Shown here piece after piece: positions 1 through 6,701 of a stretch of 25,891 nt of DNA. This DNA comes from a virus. Position numbers and translations under genes: made by a program. Every line of letters starts with the position of its first letter. The stretch's first letter is position 1. The notes below the pieces were generated by a model, which made no database searches, was not told the origin of the DNA, and saw only the letters and a list, made by a program, of their open reading frames with translations. The DNA is taken from the IMG/VR virus record IMGVR_UViG_3300044729_003961, positions 1 through 25,891 of that record, one strand, 5' to 3'.

Positions 1-96
1 TTATCGGGTGAAAGGTTCAACAATCTCGAACAGCTAAAACAGATCAAAAGAGTTGATTGGAATGCCGTGTTTGCGGCGGACCTTATTAGGGTCTGA
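1..96 (+). CDS. C-terminal end of an unknown virion-region gene (partial)
   Basis: The reading frame is open from the left edge and ends at TGA 94-96, giving the last 31 residues, which finish in DWNAVFAADLIRV. The start lies outside the window and no family can be named from this fragment. A strong hairpin with a T-run follows 20 bases later. The last nine residues, VFAADLIRV, recur exactly in a second copy at 622-651, beyond the HNH gene that lies between them, but with mostly different codons. The location upstream of muralytic and virion genes suggests a structural gene. This is inference from context only. Confidence 0.75.
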   Translation, partial: LSGERFNNLEQLKQIKRVDWNAVFAADLIRV

Positions 97-116
97 GGTT
101 AATCTTGCACTTCAAT

Positions 117-143
117 AAAGAGGGATTTCAATCCCTCTTTTTT
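117..143. terminator. Bidirectional intrinsic terminator
   Basis: A perfect 11-bp inverted repeat (AAAGAGGGATT / AATCCCTCTTT) is followed by six Ts on the plus strand. On the minus strand it is followed by TTTATT. It sits between two converging genes: the gene ending at 96 and the HNH gene whose stop codon lies inside the hairpin at 128-130. It can end transcripts from both. Confidence 0.85.
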
Positions 144-571
144 ATTAACTCTTCAAATAGCTTGGGATTGCGAGTTTTTATGTGGTGACAAGTGCCGCAT
201 AAAACTTGACATTTTTTGATTTCTTTTTCAAGACGTCTTCTGCTCATTGTGCCTCCTCTTCCTACATTAAACTTTTTGTCATAAAGATGGTCGAAATCAA
301 GACCTTCCGGATGAGTGTTGTAGCCGCAACAAGCGCAACCCGCAGTTGTTTTTAGGTCATTCATCCATTGTTTGTTTTCTTTCGAGATGCGCGTACAACG
401 TTTTTTATCATATGCTTTTTTCTTCGCAAGTTGATTAGGGCTGGTCCAAACTTCAAGAAAAGTGCCGTCTTGTTTAATTTTTTTGCGGTTATAACCAATA
501 AACATGAAACCATCGTCCCTAGGGTCTCCATATTTAAAAGGTTCCCCTGTGCAAGGATTGATCCTTTCCAT
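128..571 (-). CDS. HNH homing-type endonuclease
   Basis: A 147-residue protein with a zinc-binding HNH core in its C-terminal half. It has a Cys cluster CACC at residues 79-82, the catalytic-type DFDH at 92-95, and CQVLCGTCHH at 121-130, which supplies the second Cys pair and the final His. The N-terminal part (about 1-75) is rich in Lys and Arg and probably contacts DNA. HNH proteins of this kind cut or nick double-stranded DNA at long sites and spread their own gene. The gene points against its neighbours and fills nearly all of the space between two copies of the 3' end of the upstream gene (46-96 and 610-651). That marks it as a mobile insertion. There is too little non-coding sequence around it for a self-splicing intron core. 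Target specificity is unknown. Confidence 0.85.
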   Translation of the reverse strand: MERINPCTGEPFKYGDPRDDGFMFIGYNRKKIKQDGTFLEVWTSPNQLAKKKAYDKKRCTRISKENKQWMNDLKTTAGCACCGYNTHPEGLDFDHLYDKKFNVGRGGTMSRRRLEKEIKKCQVLCGTCHHIKTRNPKLFEELIKKRD

Positions 572-609
572 GTTTGTCTTCTAAAGATAAAACTATAGCA
601 GATCAATCG

Positions 610-651
610 TTTTATTGCGGCGTCTTTGCCGCTGACTTAATCCGTGTATAA
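610..651 (+). pseudogene. Displaced second copy of the 3' end of the upstream gene
   Basis: Read in frame, this segment encodes FYCGVFAADLIRV followed by TAA. The last nine residues are identical to the end of the gene at 1-96, but seven of nine codons and the stop codon differ. The frame is open only from about 598 and has no start, so it is not an independent gene. It sits directly before its own terminator (673-697), as a native gene end would. I infer it is the original 3' end, cut off from its gene when the HNH module arrived. It could instead be the relic of a tandem paralogue. Confidence 0.7.
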
Positions 652-672
652 CTAACTCCTTCTGTAGATACG

Positions 673-697
673 CCCCTGGGAAACCGGGGGTTTTTAT
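673..697 (+). terminator. Intrinsic terminator after the displaced gene end
   Basis: A GC-rich hairpin CCCCTGG-GAAA-CCGGGGG with a tetraloop is followed by TTTTTATTTT. It lies 21 bases after the stop codon of the displaced gene end and about 30 bases before the next start codon. Confidence 0.8.
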
Positions 698-728
698 TTT
701 AGAATGAAGGATAAAAGATCATCGTGAT

Positions 729-1394
729 ATGGCTGGTATTACGTTTAAAGGACGTGTTGGCTCTACTGGCAGATCAACTGGGCCGCATTTGCACGTTGAA
801 GTACAAGATCTTGCAACGGGCGCTTTCTTAAATCCTGAAACAATTCGCACTCCTTTGAGTGGATTACGAATTGGTGAGAAGAGAATTCCAGCATTAATCC
901 AAACGCCAGAAGGAAAATTTACATTTAATCCTGAGGCCGGCATTACCATTACGTCTAAATACGGTCCCCGTGGAGGAAGGCAACACAAAGGTGAGGACTG
1001 GGCTTTACCAGAGGGTACTCCAATCTTTTATGAAGGTGCCGGTAAATACGTTCCGTTAGCTAATCAAGGAGCTTACGGAAACCTTTCTACGTTCACTACG
1101 GGAGACAACAAATATCAAATTCGCTTAGGGCACATGCAATCCCTGGGAGAGGCGGCAGATCTTTCTCAAGGTGCATCCACTGCTAACACCAGCGCATCAA
1201 ATCCTTCTGATTTCCAAGGGATGCTATCTGGTTATCTCCTCGGTTCTTTACTGAGAGGTGAACCAAAAGAAGATCCAAAAACACAAATGATGCGCGGGTT
1301 TGTTAAAGAGCTAGTACAACCGCAACAAAATGATATGGCTGGTGCTTTGTTCCAGCAGTTGTTGTCATCTTCTACAGGTGGACTGTTTGGTTAA
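729..1394 (+). CDS. Virion-associated M23-type peptidase with motifs in permuted order
   Basis: A 221-residue protein carrying all hallmark residues of M23 (LytM-type) zinc endopeptidases, which cleave peptidoglycan cross-bridges. The order is unusual. The HLH motif within GRSTGPHLHVEV (His20, His22) comes first, then the HxxxD zinc motif (His86, Asp90), then the GHM active-site motif (His135). In ordinary M23 domains HLH comes last. An in-frame stop at 705-707 with no intervening ATG argues against a longer N-terminus carrying a missing half. Residues about 165-221 form a separate tail that resembles the tail of the GH104 muramidase at 3566. The role is probably local cell-wall digestion during DNA entry. 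The Shine-Dalgarno match (AGG at 708-710) is distant, so the start is not well supported. Confidence 0.7.
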   Translation: MAGITFKGRVGSTGRSTGPHLHVEVQDLATGAFLNPETIRTPLSGLRIGEKRIPALIQTPEGKFTFNPEAGITITSKYGPRGGRQHKGEDWALPEGTPIFYEGAGKYVPLANQGAYGNLSTFTTGDNKYQIRLGHMQSLGEAADLSQGASTANTSASNPSDFQGMLSGYLLGSLLRGEPKEDPKTQMMRGFVKELVQPQQNDMAGALFQQLLSSSTGGLFG

Positions 1395-1405
1395 TTCAGT
1401 TCATC

Positions 1406-1411
1406 TATAAT
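1406..1411 (+). promoter_or_regulatory. Candidate phage promoter -10 box (TATAAT)
   Basis: TATAAT lies 23 bases before the GTG start of the next gene. A near-identical context (TATAAT then a short A-rich run ending in ACA) occurs at 4288 and 15248, also before non-ATG starts. No convincing -35 box is visible, as would suit a phage-modified polymerase. This is inferred from sequence similarity only. Confidence 0.45.
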
Positions 1412-1433
1412 TGAGAACATACGGAAGTAAGCT

Positions 1434-1895
1434 GTGCAGCTCAGCGATTTTGACAAGAGTAGAGTCCGGTATCATCTGGGCTACTTCACGGTTTCCGTGC
1501 CGGCGGGTGACTTTGCCCGTTTAGAAGAAGCTATGAACACCGTTCCGGATTCATACTTCTACGACAAAATCGTTATTCAGATTGGTCGTTGTGATACGGC
1601 CGAAAAGAAAACAGAAGTTGCAACATCGCCTTCCACTCGGTTAGAAAGCATCGTTGGTGATGTGGACCGTACGATTCGGTCTAGTAATGCCAAAGAAGCT
1701 CTCAAGGTTTGGGATGAGATTTATCTCTACGAGACCAACCGTTTAGCCGGTATCCTTTACGTACCTAACTACAAGGATCCGTTCCAAGCTCGTTACCGTT
1801 ACGAGCGTTCAGGCGCTGAGTTTATTCAAAGCCTCCCAGGCCCTGCAGATGTTTCGGTTGGCACCAGGCTTTACCTCAACATTAATTGGCGCTAG
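1434..1895 (+). CDS. Unknown virion or assembly protein
   Basis: A 153-residue protein starting at GTG 1434 with GGAAG eight bases upstream. It has no membrane segment. The N-terminal part (LGYFTVSVPAGDFARLEEAM) looks like mixed alpha/beta sequence, and the middle contains a Tyr- and Arg-rich stretch ending in DPFQARYRYERSG. I do not recognise the family. Its position between muralytic and structural genes suggests a connector, completion or assembly protein. Its last 18 residues (GPADVSVGTRLYLNINWR) are matched by a second, diverged copy at 2445-2507 beyond the neighbouring HNH gene. The present 3' end is therefore probably an acquired replacement. Confidence 0.7.
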   Translation: MQLSDFDKSRVRYHLGYFTVSVPAGDFARLEEAMNTVPDSYFYDKIVIQIGRCDTAEKKTEVATSPSTRLESIVGDVDRTIRSSNAKEALKVWDEIYLYETNRLAGILYVPNYKDPFQARYRYERSGAEFIQSLPGPADVSVGTRLYLNINWR

Positions 1896-1920
1896 CATAG
1901 CACTTTCTTGTGCTGACGAG

Positions 1921-2433
1921 ATGCCTCGCCCTTGGGAGCCTCTGCCTTCTTTTCAAGAACTCAACACATTTTATTCCTACGAACCTGATACAGGACAAGT
2001 TTACTTGAAAAAGAAACGATGCAATTCTGATGCTAAGCGCGTTGGTAAGCCAGTAGGCAATTTAAGAAGGCGTGGAAAACGCTTAGTATGGACTTTAACT
2101 CATAAAGGAGCAAATCTTTATCTCAGTAGAGTCATCTGGGTTTTAATGACAAAGACAGACCCTGGTCCCATGCACGTTGAACACAAGAATAGAGATTCGA
2201 CCGACAACAGTTGGGTTAATTTACGACTTGCAACTCCTGCTCAAAATGGTTGGAATCAAGTTTCTCTTGGGTTTAGCAAGAGAGCTGATTCGGGCAAGTA
2301 CAGAGCAAGGATTACCGTCGAGAATAAACGTATTAACCTTGGTTGCTTTGACACACAAGAAGAAGCAAAAAATGCTGTGAATGAGGCTCGCAAGAAGTAC
2401 CACCAAGAGTATGCGTGCCTTGAGTTAGAATAG
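1921..2433 (+). CDS. HNH endonuclease with C-terminal AP2 DNA-binding domain
   Basis: A 170-residue protein from ATG 1921. Residues 16-75 resemble the N-terminal part of HNH_3 proteins. The nuclease core follows, with HVEHKNRD at 85-92 and WVNLRLATPAQN at 98-109. Residues 113-164 form an AP2-type module (SGKYRARI, then LGCFDTQEEA). HNH-AP2 proteins are free-standing mobile nucleases common in phages. The frame stays open upstream to an ATG at 1849, but that lies inside the preceding gene and encodes nothing family-like, so 1921 is preferred. The gene starts 25 bases after the stop of the gene at 1434, and a second copy of that gene's end begins 11 bases after its own stop. That arrangement points to a compact insertion. 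Confidence 0.85.
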   Translation: MPRPWEPLPSFQELNTFYSYEPDTGQVYLKKKRCNSDAKRVGKPVGNLRRRGKRLVWTLTHKGANLYLSRVIWVLMTKTDPGPMHVEHKNRDSTDNSWVNLRLATPAQNGWNQVSLGFSKRADSGKYRARITVENKRINLGCFDTQEEAKNAVNEARKKYHQEYACLELE

Positions 2434-2444
2434 CTTTAGCAGTT

Positions 2445-2507
2445 ATGAAAAGCCCGGCTGATACGGCTGTGGGTTCTCGCATCTATTTACATGAGGTTTG
2501 GAGGTAA
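2445..2507 (+). pseudogene. Displaced second copy of the 3' end of the gene at 1434
   Basis: In frame this encodes MKSPADTAVGSRIYLHEVWR and then TAA. It aligns with the end of the 1434 gene (GPADVSVGTRLYLNINWR), sharing PAD, VG, R, YL and WR. Codons differ almost throughout. Its final codons TGG AGG TAA include the GGAGG Shine-Dalgarno site of the next gene (start 2510), so this copy is integrated with the downstream gene, as an original gene end would be. The copy at 1840-1895 has no such site. I infer that this one is ancestral and was cut off by the HNH insertion. Confidence 0.7.
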
Positions 2508-2509
2508 CT

Positions 2510-3352
2510 ATGAATCGTAAACCAACTACGAGCGCTGCTGCACAGCAACGTGCAAGGGAGCAACAAGCAGTTCTCGACAGGCTTCGTTCTGGTGGGGCAA
2601 TTACGGGTGCTAAGCCTGCTAACCCTTTTATTGGCGGAATACAATCCCTTTTTGGCGGTGCAGGTGCAGGAACCATTCCTGCACTCAATGCAGCACAGCT
2701 TGGAGGACAAGAGGTTTTAATGAATAGAGGCGGCTGGAGCACTAATGTCGCTGGTAGCGGTCCGATTAATGTAGGCGGACAAACTTGGTATCCAGCTCAA
2801 AGCGGAAGGGATTTAGTCTATAAACGTGCTTCTGGTAACGTTGGCGGTCAATACGGAAGTGTTTTTTCAAAAGATCAGTTTGCAGTTCCGCCTGCACCAG
2901 TGTTACCTGGAGCCGAAGAACGCGCATATCAGCAAGAAAAATCCCGCGTTGCTCAGTTAACTGCTCAAGATCCAGAGCTTCAACGCTATGAGGCTGCTCG
3001 TCTAAAAGCCGTAGCACCTGGCGCAACAGCAGAACAAGTGCAATCTGCAGAAGATATTGGTATGCAGATGTGGGCAAAAGCAAATCCAACTCTTGCTGCC
3101 AAAGTTAAGCCCGGTCAATCCGGTTACGATGCCATTCAAGGATCCATGGCAGGGCAAGCTGCTTCTCAGGGATTTGGCTATCAGTTGCCTCAGCAGATGA
3201 TCTTCACGCCTCCTCCTGGCGTCAATACGCCCCAAGGTTTACCTGCTGTGGAATCCATTGGACCTTCCGCTACCTATGGCGCTCAAGGCATTGATATTGA
3301 TCCCGAGATGCAGAAGAAGTTCCAAGCTTTACTTAATCAAGCAAAGTCTTGA
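2510..3352 (+). CDS. Ala/Gln/Gly-rich unknown virion protein
   Basis: A 280-residue protein. ATG 2510 is preferred because GGAGG at 2500-2504 stands five bases upstream. The N-terminus is an Ala/Gln/Arg-rich helix, followed by a glycine-rich low-complexity part (about 30-110). A helical stretch from about residue 130 to 165 contains RVAQLTAQDPELQRYE and looks able to form a coiled coil. The C-terminal third is rich in Pro, Gly and Gln. There is no signal peptide or enzyme motif. Its place in a virion and muralytic gene run suggests an internal or tail-associated structural protein. The family is not recognised. Confidence 0.7.
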   Translation: MNRKPTTSAAAQQRAREQQAVLDRLRSGGAITGAKPANPFIGGIQSLFGGAGAGTIPALNAAQLGGQEVLMNRGGWSTNVAGSGPINVGGQTWYPAQSGRDLVYKRASGNVGGQYGSVFSKDQFAVPPAPVLPGAEERAYQQEKSRVAQLTAQDPELQRYEAARLKAVAPGATAEQVQSAEDIGMQMWAKANPTLAAKVKPGQSGYDAIQGSMAGQAASQGFGYQLPQQMIFTPPPGVNTPQGLPAVESIGPSATYGAQGIDIDPEMQKKFQALLNQAKS

Positions 3353-3555
3353 TTCATTGGCATTGCGTTGCATGTAAGCCCAATCCAACTGGACACGAAT
3401 CTTTGATTCACGGGGGCCAGTGTTGTTGCTTTAGACCCATGATTCTCTGCCCTAATTTTGTTAAACGCCTTACGACCAAGCTCAGCCTTGTTGTTGCATT
3501 ACAAGCTGTTTTTATTCCTGGTCTCAAAGCGAGTTCAAATTGGGTAGGAGAATGA
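3349..3555 (+). CDS. Possible small Cys-rich protein (doubtful)
   Basis: An open frame of 68 codons starts at a TTG overlapping the previous stop and ends 10 bases before the next gene's ATG. That spacing would suit translational coupling. The product has Cys residues near the N-terminus (HCVAC, QCCC) and a short hydrophobic stretch (LSLVVALQAVFIPGL). Against it are the weak start codon, the lack of any family likeness, and Leu/Cys-rich content typical of a chance frame. The 213-base gap otherwise contains only the GAGG ribosome-binding site for the gene at 3566. Confidence 0.2.
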   Translation: MIHWHCVACKPNPTGHESLIHGGQCCCFRPMILCPNFVKRLTTKLSLVVALQAVFIPGLKASSNWVGE

Positions 3556-3565
3556 GGCAATAAAA

Positions 3566-4273
3566 ATGACAGAGCGCGAACTACTACAGAGTTACGTATC
3601 AAAACCAGCTATTCAGAATGCATTGCGTGTTATACGTTTTGCGGAAGGTACTGAACGTGGCGGTCCTGACTCGTACCGCGTGATGTTTGGTGGCGGTCTT
3701 GCACCCGACTTAAAACGCCATCCAGATAAAGTCATTAAAGGCGGTAAATACGCAAGCGCTGCAGCAGGCGCTTATCAGTTCATGCCGCCTACTTGGGAAG
3801 CTCAGGCAAAAGCTTTAGGACTGACTGATTTTGGCCAACAAAGTCAAGATCTTGCGGCAGTGCGGCTCATGCGTAATCGCTTGATGCCGATTGGTGGTTT
3901 ATCCGTTTTAGAAAAAGAAGGCTTTAGTCCTCGTGTTTCTGCTGCCCTGGCACCAGAATGGGCTTCTCTGCCAACAGAAAAAGGTGTAAGTTACTACGGA
4001 CAGCCGGTTAAGAAACTTTCTGATCTTCAAAAAGTTTATAGCCAGCCTTCTAATGACCAAGCACAAACAACAACTACGGGGCAAGAGACATCTTCTACCG
4101 GTTTCCTCCAAGGGTTTTTATCGGCAATGTCCGGCAGTAATACCAAGGAAGTGTCCATGAAAGATCTCTTGGCACAGGAAGTGAAAGGCGAATTTATGAA
4201 GCAACTACTTGCCCCTCAGACCATGGCAGGTCCCCTTGATTTTCTGTCAAGCTACCTTAATCCGTACGCTTGA
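3566..4273 (+). CDS. GH104 (lambda R-type) lytic transglycosylase, virion-associated
   Basis: A 235-residue protein. Residues 15-155 match the lambda endolysin (gpR) family. It has the catalytic glutamate in RFAEGTERGG (Glu27), then YRVMFGG, HPDKV, AAGAYQFMPPTW (66-77), QSQDLAAVRL and EWASLP. These enzymes cleave the glycan strand of peptidoglycan to give 1,6-anhydro-muramic ends. Lambda gpR is about 158 residues long. Here an extra tail of about 75 residues follows a Thr/Gln linker (about 160-178) and resembles the tail of the M23-type protein at 729. No signal peptide is present. With two other lysis enzymes further on, I infer this one is packaged in the virion for entry. AGG at 3555-3557 precedes ATG 3566. 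Confidence 0.85.
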   Translation: MTERELLQSYVSKPAIQNALRVIRFAEGTERGGPDSYRVMFGGGLAPDLKRHPDKVIKGGKYASAAAGAYQFMPPTWEAQAKALGLTDFGQQSQDLAAVRLMRNRLMPIGGLSVLEKEGFSPRVSAALAPEWASLPTEKGVSYYGQPVKKLSDLQKVYSQPSNDQAQTTTTGQETSSTGFLQGFLSAMSGSNTKEVSMKDLLAQEVKGEFMKQLLAPQTMAGPLDFLSSYLNPYA

Positions 4274-4287
4274 TTGGAAACAAGCTT

Positions 4288-4293
4288 TATAAT
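4288..4293 (+). promoter_or_regulatory. Candidate phage promoter -10 box (TATAAT)
   Basis: A perfect TATAAT stands 24 bases before the TTG start at 4317, followed by GTAAACA and an AGGAAGTAG ribosome-binding segment. The layout matches 1406 and 15248. No -35 box at the usual distance is evident. Confidence 0.45.
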
Positions 4294-4316
4294 GTAAACA
4301 AGTAGGAAGTAGAACA

Positions 4317-5099
4317 TTGTCGTCATCCGCAACGAACAAGCAGCCACTGTTAATCGATCGTCCGTTATTCGATTCGGTTCGAGTAACCACACAGACGGTT
4401 GGTAGCTCTACTGCTAACACACTCTTTGTTCAAGGTGGACAAGCGCCGTCGATCCTGGTTGACATGGATGCCGCTATCCAGGAGGACAACAACAATGGTG
4501 GCGTTGTTGATTCGATCACCATCAGCCGCAACGACTTCTATCGTGCACCTGACTACACCATCAATGCCTCTACGTCGGGCACTGTCATCTCCCTGGTCAG
4601 TGGACAAATTGTTTACGTAACAACCACAGGCGTCATCACTGCAACCACTCCGGCCAGTGGCGTTGGTTACTACACCTATACCGGTGCAACGACCTTGACG
4701 GGCGTCAATACCGCTCTGCACTACTCAGGTGGTACATCGAGTGGTTTCACATATAACGGTGTTGCTTACGGCTACCAGCCTGCTGTCACCTTCGTGTTCT
4801 ACCACACCCGTGGAACGACAGTACCCATTCCTGCGTCAGGTGACTACCGTGTTCTGTTCGCCAAAACGGTCCCTGCCAATAGCGGTACGGTTGATTGTTC
4901 GGATCTGATGCCCCAACTGGCAGCTCCTGTGGCACAAGCGGGCAATACTGCTGGCCTTGGCTCCACAGCTCCTCTGCGCAACAAAGGCATCTACCTGGAA
5001 AAAGGCGACCGTATTTACGTCGGCGTGTTTCCGGATGGTCCTAATGCATCTGGTTATATCCCAGGGGCTCATATCATTGCGCAAGGTGGTCTCTTCTAA
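4317..5099 (+). CDS. Probable abundant virion protein (Thr/Ser/Gly-rich beta protein)
   Basis: A 260-residue protein from TTG 4317 with GGAAG upstream. The sequence is dominated by Thr, Ser, Gly and Val, with alternating polar and hydrophobic residues typical of beta-sheet virion proteins (for example TINASTSGTVISLVSGQIVYV). It has no catalytic motif, membrane span or signal peptide. Codon use differs from its neighbours: C-ending codons such as ACC, GTC, GGC and TAC are favoured, as often seen in heavily translated capsid or decoration genes. It has its own promoter-like box and is followed two bases later by the gene at 5102. Head decoration, tail or baseplate protein are all possible. The family is not identified. 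Confidence 0.7.
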   Translation: MSSSATNKQPLLIDRPLFDSVRVTTQTVGSSTANTLFVQGGQAPSILVDMDAAIQEDNNNGGVVDSITISRNDFYRAPDYTINASTSGTVISLVSGQIVYVTTTGVITATTPASGVGYYTYTGATTLTGVNTALHYSGGTSSGFTYNGVAYGYQPAVTFVFYHTRGTTVPIPASGDYRVLFAKTVPANSGTVDCSDLMPQLAAPVAQAGNTAGLGSTAPLRNKGIYLEKGDRIYVGVFPDGPNASGYIPGAHIIAQGGLF

Positions 5100-5101
5100 A
5101 T

Positions 5102-6652
5102 ATGGCTAGAAAGAGTGGAAGCTCTTTTGGTAATTTTGATCAGTCAATCGTAAAACCTCCAAATGGTGTAAAACCAATTACGACTGAGTTTTCAAAAGGT
5201 TCCGTCCCAGACTCGTTATATACCATTAACAGAGAATCAGCTTGGTCTCGCTGGAGGCGAGGCTATGAGTTAGCAACGGCAACAACGCATAGTAACGATT
5301 ACCTATATCAGTTTGACTATGAAATACCAAATTCTTCTTCCACAGGAAATCCTGCAATTGTAATCTCGGGCGCTTTCGCTGGTTATCCAACGATAAGCAA
5401 AGAGTTTGGTATGCATTGGGCTATTTGGCGTTACGCTGGATCGGTTCGTTGCGATCAATTGACAGATCCAGTCAGTGGTCAAAAACTTTTTATTGAATCT
5501 GTTACGGAAGATGCCAGCTATTGGTATGTAAAGCTAGCGGGCACCTGGAGTTCATCCAACCCCCTTCCAGCACCTTTTTACATTCCGGTTCCAGGAGAAC
5601 CAGATGGTTTGAAACCAGCCAATACAGAGATTTTTGAAGACCGCATCATTACGGTTGATGGTCCAATTATTGACAAAGACACCATAAACCCACAGACTCA
5701 AACGCGATACGGCTACGTACAAGCAGTCGTTATTGCTATTAATCAAGACACAGGTGTCCTTACATTCAAAAAAGATGGTTCAGTACAGGTGACGCCTGAT
5801 GGTATTCTTACTACACCGTCATCTATCGGCTTTACTCCAGGACGTTATCTAATCACTGGATCAAGATACTGCTGTACTTGTCAAGACTTTACACGTCGTG
5901 ATTATTCATTCTTGGCGGCAAGTACAACTAGCAATAAACGGCAGTTTCCTCGTTCAGGTGTGACAAGCATTAAGCCCGGTCGTTTTGAATTGACAAAACG
6001 CGATGGGATTTTAGATAACAGCGCAATGACAAGACCTGGACAAGATCGAACATTAGATGTTGTTTCACCAGAGGGTTTTGAACTCGGTTACGACGTCACC
6101 GATAACAGCGTTGGCAGTCGTAAAGCAACAAGAGACAATCCAGGTGTATTCAGAGATTTTGGTTCTACTTACGTCAGAAGTACAACCGATATCGCAATTA
6201 CAGGCTCTAGGCCTGATGGCCTCCCTGGCTACCAGGATTATTCTTCTGTTGTTGTAAATACAGATACGGACTCTATTCCACAAGTTACAATCACAGCCGT
6301 TGATGACTCCTGGACACCATTGTTAGATGAACTAAGATACTGCAAACATATCTATGCACTTAAATTTAAAGATCGAGTATTTCCTCCTGAACCGTCTGAT
6401 TTTCCGGTGGGTGCAGGCAGCATGGCAGACTGGGAGCAAACTCTTGTTGCTAAATCACAAAAAGAAAAAGAAAGCATTGTGGAATTTTTACAGACACAAA
6501 GAGCGTTGTCATTGATGGATGTGCCGCCTTACAACTGTCAATCTCCAATGATTTTTCCGATGTTGCAACGTATTTTTAACTTTGCTACAGATAAAATCTT
6601 GATTGAAAACTTTACGATGTTCGACAAAGATGGCAGGCCATACAAGCCATAA
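5102..6652 (+). CDS. Large virion structural protein, unknown family
   Basis: A 516-residue protein beginning two bases after the previous stop, so co-transcribed with it. It is rich in aromatic residues and beta-type sequence (SAWSRWRRGYELATATT, HWAIWRYAG). Near residue 260 it has a conspicuous Cys motif RYCCTCQDFTRRDYSF that could bind a metal or form disulphides. The C-terminal part (about 430-516) is helical and ends in a Cys- and Met-rich segment. No enzyme signature is recognised. A strong terminator follows directly. Order and length suggest a tail or baseplate component. This is inference. Confidence 0.7.
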   Translation: MARKSGSSFGNFDQSIVKPPNGVKPITTEFSKGSVPDSLYTINRESAWSRWRRGYELATATTHSNDYLYQFDYEIPNSSSTGNPAIVISGAFAGYPTISKEFGMHWAIWRYAGSVRCDQLTDPVSGQKLFIESVTEDASYWYVKLAGTWSSSNPLPAPFYIPVPGEPDGLKPANTEIFEDRIITVDGPIIDKDTINPQTQTRYGYVQAVVIAINQDTGVLTFKKDGSVQVTPDGILTTPSSIGFTPGRYLITGSRYCCTCQDFTRRDYSFLAASTTSNKRQFPRSGVTSIKPGRFELTKRDGILDNSAMTRPGQDRTLDVVSPEGFELGYDVTDNSVGSRKATRDNPGVFRDFGSTYVRSTTDIAITGSRPDGLPGYQDYSSVVVNTDTDSIPQVTITAVDDSWTPLLDELRYCKHIYALKFKDRVFPPEPSDFPVGAGSMADWEQTLVAKSQKEKESIVEFLQTQRALSLMDVPPYNCQSPMIFPMLQRIFNFATDKILIENFTMFDKDGRPYKP

Positions 6653-6688
6653 AAAACGGCCCCATCACTGACAGGACCGTTTCTTTTC
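6653..6688 (+). terminator. Intrinsic terminator after the structural gene
   Basis: AAACGG at 6654-6659 pairs with CCGTTT at 6677-6682, with CC/GG pairs inside the stem after one mismatch. The tail is TTTCTTTT. It starts at the stop codon of the gene ending at 6652. Confidence 0.7.
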
Positions 6689-6701
6689 CCCCGGCCGTCC
6701 C

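Noticed and set aside
97-609. Group I or II intron carrying the HNH gene, with the far gene end as a second exon
   Set aside because: The HNH gene fills 444 of about 510 inserted bases, leaving no room for a ribozyme core. The upstream gene already has a complete C-terminus and its own terminator.
1849-1920. Longer N-terminus for the HNH-AP2 gene from ATG 1849
   Set aside because: The added residues lie inside the preceding gene in another frame and resemble nothing in the family.
2498-2509. TTG 2498 as start of the 280-residue protein
   Set aside because: It overlaps the GGAGG ribosome-binding site itself; ATG 2510 has ideal spacing.
3349-3555. Third duplicated gene end or degraded HNH gene in the 213-base gap
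   Set aside because: The gap encodes no peptide resembling the ends of either neighbour and no HNH remnant is visible.
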